This document shows positions 7,035 to 15,030 of a stretch of 20,964 bases of DNA, piece after piece (the first letter of the stretch is position 1; every line of letters begins with the position of its first letter). Made by a program: the position numbers and the translations under genes. The notes beneath the pieces are model-generated. The model saw only the letters and a program-made list of their open reading frames with translations, ran no database searches and was not told the origin of the DNA. Source of the DNA: JALZAA01 sp035316025 (GTDB lineage: Bacteria; Actinomycetota; Acidimicrobiia; IMCC26256; JACDBD01); NCBI GenBank assembly GCA_035316025.1, contig DATFXL010000093.1, forward strand, positions 1-20,964, read 5' to 3'.

Positions 7035-8432
7035 ATGCAGCGTCTAACAGGGCTCGACGCCGCCTTTCTCGCCCTGGAAACGCCGTCGATGCACATGCAC
7101 GTCATGGCGACGATGGTCCTCGACCCGTCCGGCGTCGATGGCGGCTTCACGGTCGAGTCCATGCGCACGCTCATCGCCGATCGTCTCCCGCGTCTTCCGC
7201 CCTTCCGGCGGCGTGTCGTCGAGGTGCCCTTCGGCGTCGACCGTCCGATCTGGGTGGAGGATCCGGACTTCGACCTCGACTACCACGTCCGGCGGGCCGC
7301 GTTGCCGACGCCCGGCGGTCTCGACGAGCTGGCCGAGCTGACGGCCGAGATCGCCGGGCGTCAGCTCGATCGCGGGCGCCCGCTGTGGGAGCTGTGGGTC
7401 GTCGAGGGTCTCGAGCACGGCCACGTCGCCGTCATCGCCAAGATGCACCATGCCGCGATCGACGGCGTCCTCGGCGTCGACCTGATGACCGAGATCTTCG
7501 ACCTCGAGCCGCATCCGGCGTCGAAGCCCGAACCCGAGCCCGAGTCGGCGCCGGAGCACGTTCCGTCGGATGTCGAGCTCCTCGTCGGCGCGATGGCCTC
7601 GATGGCCCGCCAGCCGCTCAGCGTCTTCCGCGCCGCGCGGAACCTCACGCGCGCCGCGGTGCGGGTCGTGCAGCGGCTGCGATCCGAGCCGGTGTCCGCC
7701 GGCGTGCCGTTGACGGCGCCGCCGACGCCCCTCAACGGCGTGCTGACCCCGCACCGGCGCGTCGCGTTCACGTCCGTTCCGCTGGCCGAGGTGAAGGAGG
7801 TCAAGCAGGCCTTCGGCGTCACGGTGAACGACGTCGTCCTCGCCGTGTGCGCGGGCGCGCTCCGCCGTTACCTCGACCGGCGCGGGAGCGTGCCCGACAA
7901 GGCGCTCCTCGCCGCCATCCCGGCGTCGGTTCGCACGCAGGACGAGCGGGACGTGATGGGCAACAGGGTGTCGGCGATGTTCGCGACCCTCGCCACCCAG
8001 CTCGACGACCCGATCGACCGGCTGTTTGCCGCCCGCGACGTCATGAGCGGCGCCAAGCTCGTCCACGAGGACATCGGCGGCAACACGCTGTACGAATGGG
8101 CCGAGACGGCGGCGCCGGTCCTCTTCTCACGCGGGATGCGGTTGTACGAGCGGCTCCTCGAGGGCCGGCATCCACCGATCATCAACCTCATCGTCTCCAA
8201 CGTCCCCGGGCCGACGTTCCCGCTGTACTGCGCGGGCGCGCGGCTCGTGAGCTTGTTCCCGTTGGGCCCGCTCCTGGCCGGGACCGGCCTCAACATCACC
8301 GTGCTGAGCTACCTCGATTCCGTGGGCTTCGGGCTCATCGGGTGCAGCGAGATCGTGCCCGACATCGATGTGATCGCCGCCGCCGTGCCCGACGCGCTCG
8401 CCGAGCTCGTCAAGGCGGCGCACAGCCGCTGA
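7035..8432 (+). CDS. Wax ester synthase / diacylglycerol acyltransferase (WS/DGAT family)
   Basis: Transfers acyl groups from acyl-CoA to alcohols or diacylglycerol, making wax esters or triacylglycerol for storage. The 465 residues match the usual length of bacterial WS/DGATs (about 450-480). The N-terminus has the family-typical RLTGLDAAFLALETP and M.MHV. The catalytic HHxxxDG motif is MHHAAIDG, with His138, His139 and Asp143. The preceding PLWELWVVEGL is also conserved, and the C-terminal DUF1298-type part has NVPGP, GARL and NITVLSYLD...G. GAGG is five bases before the ATG. It is divergent from a membrane esterase that could hydrolyse the products. Wax ester versus triacylglycerol preference cannot be told from sequence. 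Confidence 0.93.
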   Translation: MQRLTGLDAAFLALETPSMHMHVMATMVLDPSGVDGGFTVESMRTLIADRLPRLPPFRRRVVEVPFGVDRPIWVEDPDFDLDYHVRRAALPTPGGLDELAELTAEIAGRQLDRGRPLWELWVVEGLEHGHVAVIAKMHHAAIDGVLGVDLMTEIFDLEPHPASKPEPEPESAPEHVPSDVELLVGAMASMARQPLSVFRAARNLTRAAVRVVQRLRSEPVSAGVPLTAPPTPLNGVLTPHRRVAFTSVPLAEVKEVKQAFGVTVNDVVLAVCAGALRRYLDRRGSVPDKALLAAIPASVRTQDERDVMGNRVSAMFATLATQLDDPIDRLFAARDVMSGAKLVHEDIGGNTLYEWAETAAPVLFSRGMRLYERLLEGRHPPIINLIVSNVPGPTFPLYCAGARLVSLFPLGPLLAGTGLNITVLSYLDSVGFGLIGCSEIVPDIDVIAAAVPDALAELVKAAHSR

Positions 8433-8448
8433 GGAGCGCGCGGACGTT

Positions 8449-9264
8449 TCAGGGCAACGGTGCGAACAGGTCCGTGTCGTGCGCGCCGTCGGGCGCGCCA
8501 CGCCGGATGAACGATTCGAAGCCGAACGCCTCGCGGAACATGTCCGGCGGCAGCTTCAGGAAGAAATGCGACTCCGCGATCTGGCTCGCATGAGCAACCA
8601 TCGCCCTGCGTTTGCGATCGACGTAGTCGCGCACGTCGACCATCGTGGTGATGATCGACTCCGGTGATCCGAACGTCGTGTCGTCGGGATCCGGAAGGTC
8701 GTCCGGGTCGAGGCCGCCGGGCAGCTCGGCGTTCCCGCTGGCGACCGCCTGCTCGAGCAGCCGGCGGATGTGGTCGCGGTTGATCGTCGACTCGTACACC
8801 AACGGAGTCCCGGCGATCTCGGCGGCACGTACGCCGACGCGGTGCACCTGAATGTGATCGGGGTGCCCGTAGCTTCCGTGATCGTCGTACACGGTGAGCA
8901 CGTCCGCGTGCTCCTCGTCCAGGACCTTTGCCAGACGTTCGGCCGCCTCGTCGACGTCAACGGTCCAGAACGAGCCGTCGGCGCCGTTCTCGGGGGTTCC
9001 CATCATCCCCGAGTCGACATAGCCGAGGAACTCGACCCGTGAGACGCCGAGGATCTCGGCCGCGTGCTCGGTTTCCCGCATCCGGCGTTCCGACATCGTC
9101 TCGCCGGGTTCGAGCATCTCGTGGCCGAAACCGGCGTGCTCACCTTTCGTGGCGACCACGAGGACGACCCGATGGCCCTCGGCGACCGCCTTCGCCATGA
9201 CGCCGGCCGTGGCGATTGCCTCGTCGTCCGGGTGGGCATGAAACGTCACAAGGGTGTGGGCCAC
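8449..9264 (-). CDS. PIG-L/LmbE family zinc deacetylase (MshB/Mca-like)
   Basis: Zn-dependent N-deacetylase or amidase acting on GlcNAc-type or related small substrates; MshB and Mca of mycothiol metabolism are actinobacterial members. In the 271 residues the metal-binding AHPDDE motif is at 10-15, and the second motif GHPDH is at 133-137, supplying the third ligand. The spacing of roughly 120 residues between them is normal. GTG at 9264 has GAGG nine bases upstream and places the first motif ten residues in, as in the family. It may be a mycothiol enzyme, but no mycothiol gene is nearby and the protein is shorter than Mca, so only the family is called. It converges on the acyltransferase with a 16-base gap. 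Confidence 0.9.
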   Translation of the reverse strand: MAHTLVTFHAHPDDEAIATAGVMAKAVAEGHRVVLVVATKGEHAGFGHEMLEPGETMSERRMRETEHAAEILGVSRVEFLGYVDSGMMGTPENGADGSFWTVDVDEAAERLAKVLDEEHADVLTVYDDHGSYGHPDHIQVHRVGVRAAEIAGTPLVYESTINRDHIRRLLEQAVASGNAELPGGLDPDDLPDPDDTTFGSPESIITTMVDVRDYVDRKRRAMVAHASQIAESHFFLKLPPDMFREAFGFESFIRRGAPDGAHDTDLFAPLP

Positions 9265-9318
9265 GGCTGAATCCTCGCGCAGGGCCGAGCCCGCCGGGAC
9301 AGCCGGTGGTCGCTCGCG

Positions 9319-9338
9319 TAACCTGACGTTAGAGTTAG
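9319..9338 (+). promoter_or_regulatory. Candidate operator/promoter element upstream of the Liv-type operon
   Basis: In an AT-richer patch, TAAC (9319-9322) and GTTA (9328-9331) form an inverted repeat around five bases. GTTAG is then directly repeated (9328-9332 and 9334-9338). CTGACG (9323-9328) with a 17-base gap to TCGATT (9346-9351) is a weak -35/-10 candidate over the same bases. Overlap of a dyad with a possible -35 suggests repression, but this is inference. Confidence 0.3.
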
Positions 9339-9377
9339 CAAACTTTCGATTCGCCTTGGTGTTCTGGGGGGTTACCG

Positions 9378-10679
9378 ATGCGTGGTCGACGTGGCGTGGC
9401 AGCGCTCGCGAGTCTCTTCGTCGCGGCCGGGGTGCTCGCCGCGGCCGTAGCGTCAGGGGCTGGGGCCGAGGCGCCCAGCCAGCAGTTCCCGCCGGTGAAC
9501 CAGCCCGGGGTCACGCAGAACGAGATCAACGTCGGCGGCGTGGCGTCGAAGACGAACCCCCTGGGAGGCGACTACGCCGGGTCGTTCGACGGGGTGAAGG
9601 CCTACTTCGACATGGTGAACTCGTCGAAGGACAAGGGCATCTACGGACGGAAGCTCAACCTGAGCGCCCAGCGCGACGACCAGGTCGCCAACAACCGCCA
9701 GGAGGTGCAAGGGCTGATCTCGCAGGACAACGTCTTCGCGGTCCTGCCCGTCTCGGTGCTGTTGTTCACCGGCGCCGACGTTCTCGGCCAGTCCGGTGTC
9801 CCGACGTTCGGGTGGAACATCAACGCCGAATGGGGCTCCGAGCAGGCGCCCGGTCCGCCGAACCTCTTCGGTGAGAAAGGCTCGTACTTGTGCTTCACGT
9901 GCGCGAGTCAGACCGTGCCGTGGCTCGCCCAGAAGCTGAAGGCCAAGAAGGTGGGCGTGTTGGCCTACCAGGTCCCGCAGTCGGCCGACTGCGCCAAGGG
10001 GCTGCAGGCCTCGTTCGACAAGTTCCCCTCGGCGAAGATCGAGTTCCTCGACACGAGCCTCGCCTTCGGGGTCACCGACCTGAGCAACGACGTCTCGCAG
10101 ATGAAGGACAAGGGCGTCAACTTCGTGACGACGTGCATGGACAACAACGGGACCCTGACCCTGGCCAAGGAGATGAAGAAGCAGGGTTTGAACGCCGTTC
10201 AGTACCTCCCTAACGCGTACAATCAGAAGTTCATCTCGGACAACGCTCCGTTCTTCCAGAACTCGTATGCCCTGACGTTCTTCACGCCCTTCGAGGTCAA
10301 GCAGAAGCCGAAGGGACTCAAGGACTATCAGAAGTGGATGAAGAAGAACGGCTTTGAGCAGAACGAGAACTCGATGGCGGGATGGATCAACGCCGCGCAG
10401 TTCGTCCAAGGGCTGCGGGAGGCAGGCCCCGACTTCACCCGCCAGAAGGTCGTCGACGCGATCAACGCGGAGAGGAGCTTCACGGCCGACGGGCTCCTCG
10501 CGGGCATCGATTGGAGCGTTGCGCACCAGGCGGACCAGTCCGTGGGGTGCAACGTCTTGTCCAAGATCGGGAACGGCAAGTTCGTGCCGTCGTTCGGCCA
10601 GCCCGGCAAGCCGTTCGTCTGCTTCCAGCTGAACCCGTTGCCCGAGAAGTTGCAGTCGCAGCCCACCAACAAGGCGTGA
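9378..10679 (+). CDS. Branched-chain-amino-acid-type ABC transporter solute-binding protein (LivJ/LivK-like, Peripla_BP_6)
   Basis: Extracytoplasmic binding protein for the Liv-type importer that follows. It has 433 residues, at the long end of the family. Residues 1-31 are a signal peptide (RRG then an Ala/Val-rich helix ending GAGA); there is no lipobox cysteine. The mature protein shows the type I periplasmic-binding fold: EINVGG.......GGDYAGSFDGVKAYFD, GIYGRKL, then VP.FGWNINAEWGS, KAKKVGVLAYQVPQS and AGWINAAQFVQGL. ATG at 9378 follows GGGGGG by seven bases. Such proteins in actinomycetes bind not only Leu/Ile/Val but also aromatic acids, amides or other small acids, so the ligand is open. 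A hairpin follows its stop codon before the permease. Confidence 0.92.
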   Translation: MRGRRGVAALASLFVAAGVLAAAVASGAGAEAPSQQFPPVNQPGVTQNEINVGGVASKTNPLGGDYAGSFDGVKAYFDMVNSSKDKGIYGRKLNLSAQRDDQVANNRQEVQGLISQDNVFAVLPVSVLLFTGADVLGQSGVPTFGWNINAEWGSEQAPGPPNLFGEKGSYLCFTCASQTVPWLAQKLKAKKVGVLAYQVPQSADCAKGLQASFDKFPSAKIEFLDTSLAFGVTDLSNDVSQMKDKGVNFVTTCMDNNGTLTLAKEMKKQGLNAVQYLPNAYNQKFISDNAPFFQNSYALTFFTPFEVKQKPKGLKDYQKWMKKNGFEQNENSMAGWINAAQFVQGLREAGPDFTRQKVVDAINAERSFTADGLLAGIDWSVAHQADQSVGCNVLSKIGNGKFVPSFGQPGKPFVCFQLNPLPEKLQSQPTNKA

Positions 10680-10680
10680 C

Positions 10681-10719
10681 GGTGGGCTCGGCTGTGCCGA
10701 GCCTGAACGGGAGCCCGCC
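10681..10719 (+). other. Two overlapping, mutually exclusive hairpins in the SBP-permease gap
   Basis: GGCTCGGC (10685-10692) and GCCGAGCC (10696-10703) form a perfect 8-bp stem with a TGT loop. Alternatively GGTGGGCTC (10681-10689) pairs with GAGCCCGCC (10711-10719), nine pairs including one G-U. The second structure would cover the GGGAG Shine-Dalgarno (10709-10713) of the permease gene, and the first leaves it free. No T run follows, so termination is unlikely. A message-stabilising or translational role is inferred. Confidence 0.5.
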
Positions 10720-10722
10720 CGA

Positions 10723-12735
10723 GTGAGCGACTTCCTCAACTATGTGATTCTCGGGGTCCCGTTCGGTTGCGTCTTCGCGCTCGTCGCGGTCGGGCTGGTC
10801 CTGACGTACAAGACGTCCGGCGTGTTCAACCTCGCCTTCGGGGCGCAGGCGTTCGTCTCGGCCGCGGTCTTCTACAACACAGTCTCCAACCACGACTGGC
10901 CACTGCTGCCGGCGTTCATCGTCTCGGTTTTCATCGTCGCGCCGTTGGTCGGCTTGATCCTGGACCGCGCCCTCTATCGGCACCTCCGCACCGCGCCCGC
11001 CGTCGCGAAGCTCGTGACTTCGATCGGTCTGCTGATCGCGATCCCGGAGATCGTCAAGCTGCTGCCCGACTTCGACTTCCTGCAGAGCTCGGTGTTCAAC
11101 CCGCCCACGATCTGGCCCAACCCGTTCGCCTACTACCACTTCGGTGACTACGTCCTCGACGGCAACCAGGTCGCGACGCTGATCTCGACTGCTGCTGCCG
11201 TGCTGTTCCTCACGGCGCTGTTCCGCTGGACGACGGTCGGGCTCCAGATGCGGGCCGTGGTCGAGAGCCCGCGCATGACCGAGCTGGCGGGGATCAATGC
11301 CGACCGGGTGAGCGCCTTCTCGTGGATGCTGTCGAGCACGTTCGCCGGGCTGGCGGGCGTGCTGCTGGCGCCGCTGTTCGCGCAGCTGGCGGCGCCGAAC
11401 TTCACGATCCTGCTGATCGCGGCCATCGCGGCCGCCGCGTTCGGTCGGCTCACGAGCATCCCGCTCGCCTTCCTCGGCGGGATCCTCCTGGGGGTCGCCC
11501 AGGGCATCCTCGGCGGGTACCTGCCCGCCGACAGCATCTTGGCCAACGGGCTGCGCCCGTCGCTGCCGTTCGTGGTGCTGTTCCTCCTGCTGCTGTTCTG
11601 GCCCGGCCTGCGCAAGCGCAGCGAGATCGTTGATCCACTGTCGGGGGTCGATCCACCGCCGCCGGGATTGTCGGCGGAGAAGCGCATGCGCCTCCTCACG
11701 TACACCACGTGGGGGCTCGGTGTCGCGGTGATCGCGGTCGGTCTGTACGTGGCCCTGTTCGTGGTGAGCAGCTTCTGGCTGCTGATCATCACGAAGGCGG
11801 TGATCTTCTCTCTGATCTTCCTGTCGATCACGGTCATCACCGGGATGGCGGGGCAGATCTCGCTGTGCCAGGCGTCGTTCGCGGCCGTCGGCTCGTTCGG
11901 CACCGCCCAGCTCGCCCAGCACTTCGGCTTGCCGGTGCTCCTGACGATGGTCATCGGGGCGGCGATGGCCGCGGTCGTCGGCGGGCTCCTGGCGATCCCT
12001 GCGTTGCGCCTCGGTGGCATCTTCCTGGCCCTCGCCACCCTGGCCTTTGCGCTGATGTTCGAGAGCATCTTCGTGCCGCTCGACTGGGTGAGTGGTGGCG
12101 TCCTGCCGACGAAGGTGCCCCGCCCGACGTTCCTGGAGAGCGACCGGACGTTCCTCTTGTTCGCCCTCGGCCTCTTGGTCGTGATCAGCCTCGTGGTGAT
12201 CCTCGTGCGGAAGGGGACGACGGGCAGATACCTGGACGCCCTGCGCGGCAGCGAGACTGCCGCCACCGCGATCGGGATCAACCCTGCCCGCGCCCGGATC
12301 GTCGCCTTCGCGCTGTCGGCGGGGATCGCGGGGCTCGGCGGCGGCCTCCTCGCCATCCAGGAGAACCAGGCCAACTACACCGGGAACTTCCAGGTCCTGC
12401 TCGGGCTCCTGTGGCTCGTGATCGTCGTCACGATCGGCGCGCGCACGGTCGAGGGTGCCGTCCAGGCAGGTCTCGCGATCGCGTTCGTGCCCGAGATCCT
12501 CAAGGCCCTCGGCCTCTCGCCCACCTATCAGTTCATCCTGTTCGGGCTGGGCGCGGTGACGTACGCGAAGCACCCCGAGGGCATCCTCGAATACAACAAG
12601 CGGAGGTCGCTCGAGACGGTGCAGCGCTGGCTGACCCGTGGGAAGGCTCCGCGTGACGGAACAGGCGGCGAGGTCATCAGGACGCGGCCCGAGCCGGCGA
12701 CCGTCGGGGCAGGCAACCCGGGACAGAGGTCGTGA
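10723..12735 (+). CDS. Fused LivH-LivM branched-chain-amino-acid-type ABC permease
   Basis: Both membrane subunits of the Liv-type importer in one 670-residue chain. Residues 1-295 are LivH-like: GVPFGCVFALVAVGLVLTYK at the start, NLAFGAQ, then R.TELAGINADRVSAFSW and PLAFLGGILLGVAQG. A charged/proline linker (about 298-328: LRKRSEIVDP...PPPPGLSAEKR) follows. Residues 330-610 are LivM-like: SLIFLSITVITGMAGQISLC, SFAAVGSFGTAQLA, LRLGGIFLALATLAFALMFE and RGSETAATAIGINPAR..IVAFALSAGIAGLGG. The C-terminal 60 residues are a hydrophilic extension. GTG at 10723 has GGGAG nine bases upstream. The gene shares GTGA with livG. Separate livH and livM genes are the common state, so the fusion is noteworthy, though it occurs in actinomycetes. 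Confidence 0.93.
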   Translation: MSDFLNYVILGVPFGCVFALVAVGLVLTYKTSGVFNLAFGAQAFVSAAVFYNTVSNHDWPLLPAFIVSVFIVAPLVGLILDRALYRHLRTAPAVAKLVTSIGLLIAIPEIVKLLPDFDFLQSSVFNPPTIWPNPFAYYHFGDYVLDGNQVATLISTAAAVLFLTALFRWTTVGLQMRAVVESPRMTELAGINADRVSAFSWMLSSTFAGLAGVLLAPLFAQLAAPNFTILLIAAIAAAAFGRLTSIPLAFLGGILLGVAQGILGGYLPADSILANGLRPSLPFVVLFLLLLFWPGLRKRSEIVDPLSGVDPPPPGLSAEKRMRLLTYTTWGLGVAVIAVGLYVALFVVSSFWLLIITKAVIFSLIFLSITVITGMAGQISLCQASFAAVGSFGTAQLAQHFGLPVLLTMVIGAAMAAVVGGLLAIPALRLGGIFLALATLAFALMFESIFVPLDWVSGGVLPTKVPRPTFLESDRTFLLFALGLLVVISLVVILVRKGTTGRYLDALRGSETAATAIGINPARARIVAFALSAGIAGLGGGLLAIQENQANYTGNFQVLLGLLWLVIVVTIGARTVEGAVQAGLAIAFVPEILKALGLSPTYQFILFGLGAVTYAKHPEGILEYNKRRSLETVQRWLTRGKAPRDGTGGEVIRTRPEPATVGAGNPGQRS

Positions 12736-13490
12736 GCCTGCTCGAGTCCTCCGAAGTCTGTAAGCGCTTCTCGGGCATCACCGCGCTCGACGACGTGTCC
12801 ATCCGCGTGGAGCCCGGCGAGCCCGTCGGGCTGATCGGCCCGAACGGCGCCGGGAAGACGACCTTCTTCAATTGCCTGCTCGGAATCCTGCGCTCCGATC
12901 GGGGGCGGGTCGTCTTCAACGGGCGCGACATCACGCGCTTGCCCGTGTACAAGCGCGCCCGGCTTGGCTTCGGTCGCACCTTCCAACGTGTGGAGCTCTT
13001 CACGGGGATGACGGTGCGTGATCACCTGCTCGTCGCCGAGCGGTCCCGTCTCGGCACCGGGCGGCTGTGGAAGGACATCCTGAACCTGGCCAATCCGAGC
13101 GCCAAGGAGCAGCGCCGCGCCCACGAGACCCTCGACTTGCTGGGGTTGCTCGACGTCGCCGATGTGCCGATCGAGTCGTTGAGCCTCGGTCGGGCTCGCC
13201 TGGTCGAGCTGGGGCGGGCGCTGATGACCGAGCCGTTGCTGCTCCTCCTGGACGAGCCGTCGTCCGGGCTCGACCAGAGCGAGACGATGGACCTCGTCGG
13301 CACGCTGCAGGTGGTGCAGCGCGAGCGAGGGACCGCCATCCTCCTCGTCGAGCACGACGTCGAGATGGTGCAGGCGTTCGCGTCCCGGCTGTACGTGCTC
13401 GACTTCGGAGTTGTGATCGCGTCGGGACCCACGGCCGAGGTCATGGACGACGAGGCCGTCCGCAAGGCGTACCTCGGGGAGCTCGTGTGA
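12732..13490 (+). CDS. livG: Branched-chain-amino-acid-type ABC transporter ATP-binding protein LivG
   Basis: First of two cytoplasmic ATPases of the Liv-type importer, 252 residues, standard length. Walker A GPNGAGKT is at 36-43, the Q-loop at Gln85, Walker B LLLLLDEP with Asp174 and catalytic Glu175, and the H-loop His208 in LLVEHDV. The ABC signature reads LSLGR (150-154), where LivG normally has LSYGQ, so the conserved glutamine is Arg. The rest of the helix (LVELGRAL) is intact. GTG at 12732 overlaps the permease stop as GTGA, and its own stop overlaps livF the same way, so the three genes are translationally coupled. Function as an ATPase is likely despite the signature change. Confidence 0.92.
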   Translation: MSLLESSEVCKRFSGITALDDVSIRVEPGEPVGLIGPNGAGKTTFFNCLLGILRSDRGRVVFNGRDITRLPVYKRARLGFGRTFQRVELFTGMTVRDHLLVAERSRLGTGRLWKDILNLANPSAKEQRRAHETLDLLGLLDVADVPIESLSLGRARLVELGRALMTEPLLLLLDEPSSGLDQSETMDLVGTLQVVQRERGTAILLVEHDVEMVQAFASRLYVLDFGVVIASGPTAEVMDDEAVRKAYLGELV

Positions 13491-14251
13491 GCGCGACCGC
13501 CCCGTCGTCCGACAACAAGCCGCTGCTCGAGCTGCGTGACGTCCAGGCGGGATACGGCCCGTTCCGCGCGTTGTTCGGCGTCTCTCTCTCGGTGCGGGAG
13601 CGATCGGTGCTCGCCCTGCTCGGATCGAACGGGGCCGGTAAGACCACGGTCGCGCGGGTGTGCTCGGGCCTGATCCGGCCCACGGCCGGGAAGTACTTGT
13701 TCGACGGCCAGGACGTCAGCAAGGAGCGGGCCTACCGTCTCGCGCGCAAGGGCATCGCCCAGGCACCCGAAGGGCGGTCGGTGTTCGCGTCCCTGACGGT
13801 GGAGGAGAACCTTCTGCTCACGCTGCGCCGCCAGCTCGGGCGGTCGGGGGCCTCCGCCGGCCTGGGACGCGCGTACGAGATGTTCCCGCCGCTCGGGAAG
13901 CGCCGGCGCCAGGTCGCGGGCACGCTGTCTGGCGGCGAGCAACGCATGCTCGCCCTGGCGCGCGTGCTCGCCAAGCCGCCCCGCCTGCTGGTGTGCGACG
14001 AGCTTTCGCTCGGCTTGGCGCCCATCGTCGTCGACGAGGTGTACCGCACCCTCGAAACGATCCGTGACGCGGGCACGACGCTCCTGATCGTGGAGCAGCA
14101 CGTTGGCCACGCGCTGGCGCTCGCCGACGACGTCGCTGTGCTCGTGAAGGGACGCGTCACCTACAGCGGGTCCGTCGACGAGATGGGTGACCTCGGCGAG
14201 TGGCTCCTGCCGACCGCGGAGGCGCGGGCACTGTCCCCGAACGGTCAGTAG
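13487..14251 (+). CDS. livF: Branched-chain-amino-acid-type ABC transporter ATP-binding protein LivF
   Basis: Second ATPase of the Liv-type importer, 254 residues. Walker A GSNGAGKT is at 46-53, IAQAPEGRSVF (about 90-100) is the LivF-typical Q-loop region, signature LSGGE at 147-151, Walker B LLVCDE with Asp171/Glu172 followed by LSLGLAP, and the H-loop in IVEQHVGHAL. The frame is open from 13067, but GTG at 13487, overlapping the livG stop as GTGA, is the start: residues upstream of it are an out-of-frame reading of livG. The 12-residue lead before LLELRDVQAGYG fits LivF. It ends seven bases into the convergent TetR gene with no visible terminator. Confidence 0.93.
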   Translation: MSATAPSSDNKPLLELRDVQAGYGPFRALFGVSLSVRERSVLALLGSNGAGKTTVARVCSGLIRPTAGKYLFDGQDVSKERAYRLARKGIAQAPEGRSVFASLTVEENLLLTLRRQLGRSGASAGLGRAYEMFPPLGKRRRQVAGTLSGGEQRMLALARVLAKPPRLLVCDELSLGLAPIVVDEVYRTLETIRDAGTTLLIVEQHVGHALALADDVAVLVKGRVTYSGSVDEMGDLGEWLLPTAEARALSPNGQ

Positions 14252-14970
14252 CGGCTCGGGCTGCCGCCGAACAGCCCGGCGTGCGTCACGGTGGCGAGGG
14301 TGTCGAGCATCTCGTCCCGGCTCACGTCCACCTGACGGGATAGCACGTAGTAGTTCAAGCGCTCGATCATCGCCACGACCGCCAGTGCCGCGATCTGCGG
14401 GTTGACGTCGGGCGAGGACGAACGACGGATGCGCCCCGTGAGCACGCGCGAGAACTCGGTGAGCACGTCCGTCCCGAGCCGGCCGAACTCGCTGGCGCCG
14501 ATCTCGGCTTCCGTCCAGGCGCGGATGACGGGCCCGTAGTGCTCGTACATGTCGATGAACCGCGACAACCAGGCGCGGAGCCGGGCGCGGCCTTCGGGCC
14601 CCGCGTCGATCGGCGGCAACGAGTCGGCGAGGGAGATCATCTCGCCGGCGACCTCCTGGGCGAGCGCCCGGAACAGCTCCTCCTTGTTGGAGAAGTACAG
14701 ATAGAAGGTGCCGTGCGAGGTCTTGGCGAGCTTCACGACATCATCGACACGGGCGGCATGGAACCCGCGCTGGGCGAAGATCTCGACGCCGGCGTCGAGA
14801 AGCTTGCGCATCGTGCGCCGGCCCCGGGCCCGGAGCTCGCGCCCCTGGGCGGGGGTGCCCATCGCCGCCGAGTGACTCGTCCCGTCGCCCCCGACAGCCC
14901 GCCGCCCGGACCGCGTTGCCCGTCGAGTCGCGGTCGGACGAATTCGGCTCACGTTCCGGGATCGGGGCAT
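14245..14970 (-). CDS. TetR/AcrR family transcriptional regulator
   Basis: Ligand-responsive DNA-binding repressor, 241 residues from ATG 14970. The TetR_N helix-turn-helix spans about residues 52-98 (TMRKLLDAGVEIFAQRGF, then DDVVKLAKTSHGTFYLYFSNKEELF). The remainder is an all-helical ligand/dimer domain. The first 35 residues are Arg/Thr-rich and lie outside the family core. ATG at 14862 would give a standard 205-residue TetR, but neither start has a Shine-Dalgarno. The start at 14970 fits a leaderless mRNA from the promoter just upstream. The frame stays open to 15288 but then collides with the MaoC gene. The gene is divergent from a hydratase/dehydrogenase pair, so it probably controls itself and them; acyl-CoA effectors are common in such settings. 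Confidence 0.88.
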   Translation of the reverse strand: MPRSRNVSRIRPTATRRATRSGRRAVGGDGTSHSAAMGTPAQGRELRARGRRTMRKLLDAGVEIFAQRGFHAARVDDVVKLAKTSHGTFYLYFSNKEELFRALAQEVAGEMISLADSLPPIDAGPEGRARLRAWLSRFIDMYEHYGPVIRAWTEAEIGASEFGRLGTDVLTEFSRVLTGRIRRSSSPDVNPQIAALAVVAMIERLNYYVLSRQVDVSRDEMLDTLATVTHAGLFGGSPSRY

Positions 14971-14977
14971 TCGTCTC

Positions 14978-15006
14978 AGGCTAGGCGTACCCGACACGCG
15001 TGTCAC
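14978..15006 (-). promoter_or_regulatory. Promoter of the TetR gene, apparently leaderless
   Basis: On the minus strand, GTGACA (15001-15006; five of six to TTGACA) is followed after exactly 17 bases by TAGCCT (14978-14983). The ATG start at 14970 begins seven bases further, so transcription would start at or next to the start codon. This agrees with the absence of a Shine-Dalgarno and supports 14970 over 14862. Confidence 0.5.
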
Positions 15007-15030
15007 CTTTCTCGAGCCTGCCGGGTACGC
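14985..15030. promoter_or_regulatory. Nested palindromes, candidate TetR operator
   Basis: GACACGCGTGTC (14993-15004) is a perfect 12-base palindrome lying between and overlapping the -35 of the TetR promoter. It is flanked by a 9-base inverted repeat GCGTACCCG (14985-14993) and CGGGTACGC (15022-15030). Placement between divergent genes and within the regulator's promoter is the classical autoregulatory arrangement. The right arm holds TACGCT (15026-15031), a possible -10 for the MaoC gene. Confidence 0.5.

Noticed and set aside
6980..7174. Upstream extension of the alpha/beta hydrolase to 509 aa
   Set aside because: Overlaps the start of the divergent acyltransferase gene and adds residues without similarity to the family's membrane anchor.
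10480..12573. 697-aa open frame on the minus strand opposite the fused permease
   Set aside because: Composition is almost entirely Arg/Glu/Asp/Gln/His with no motif, the typical shadow of a GC-rich membrane protein gene; the plus strand has clear LivH and LivM motifs.
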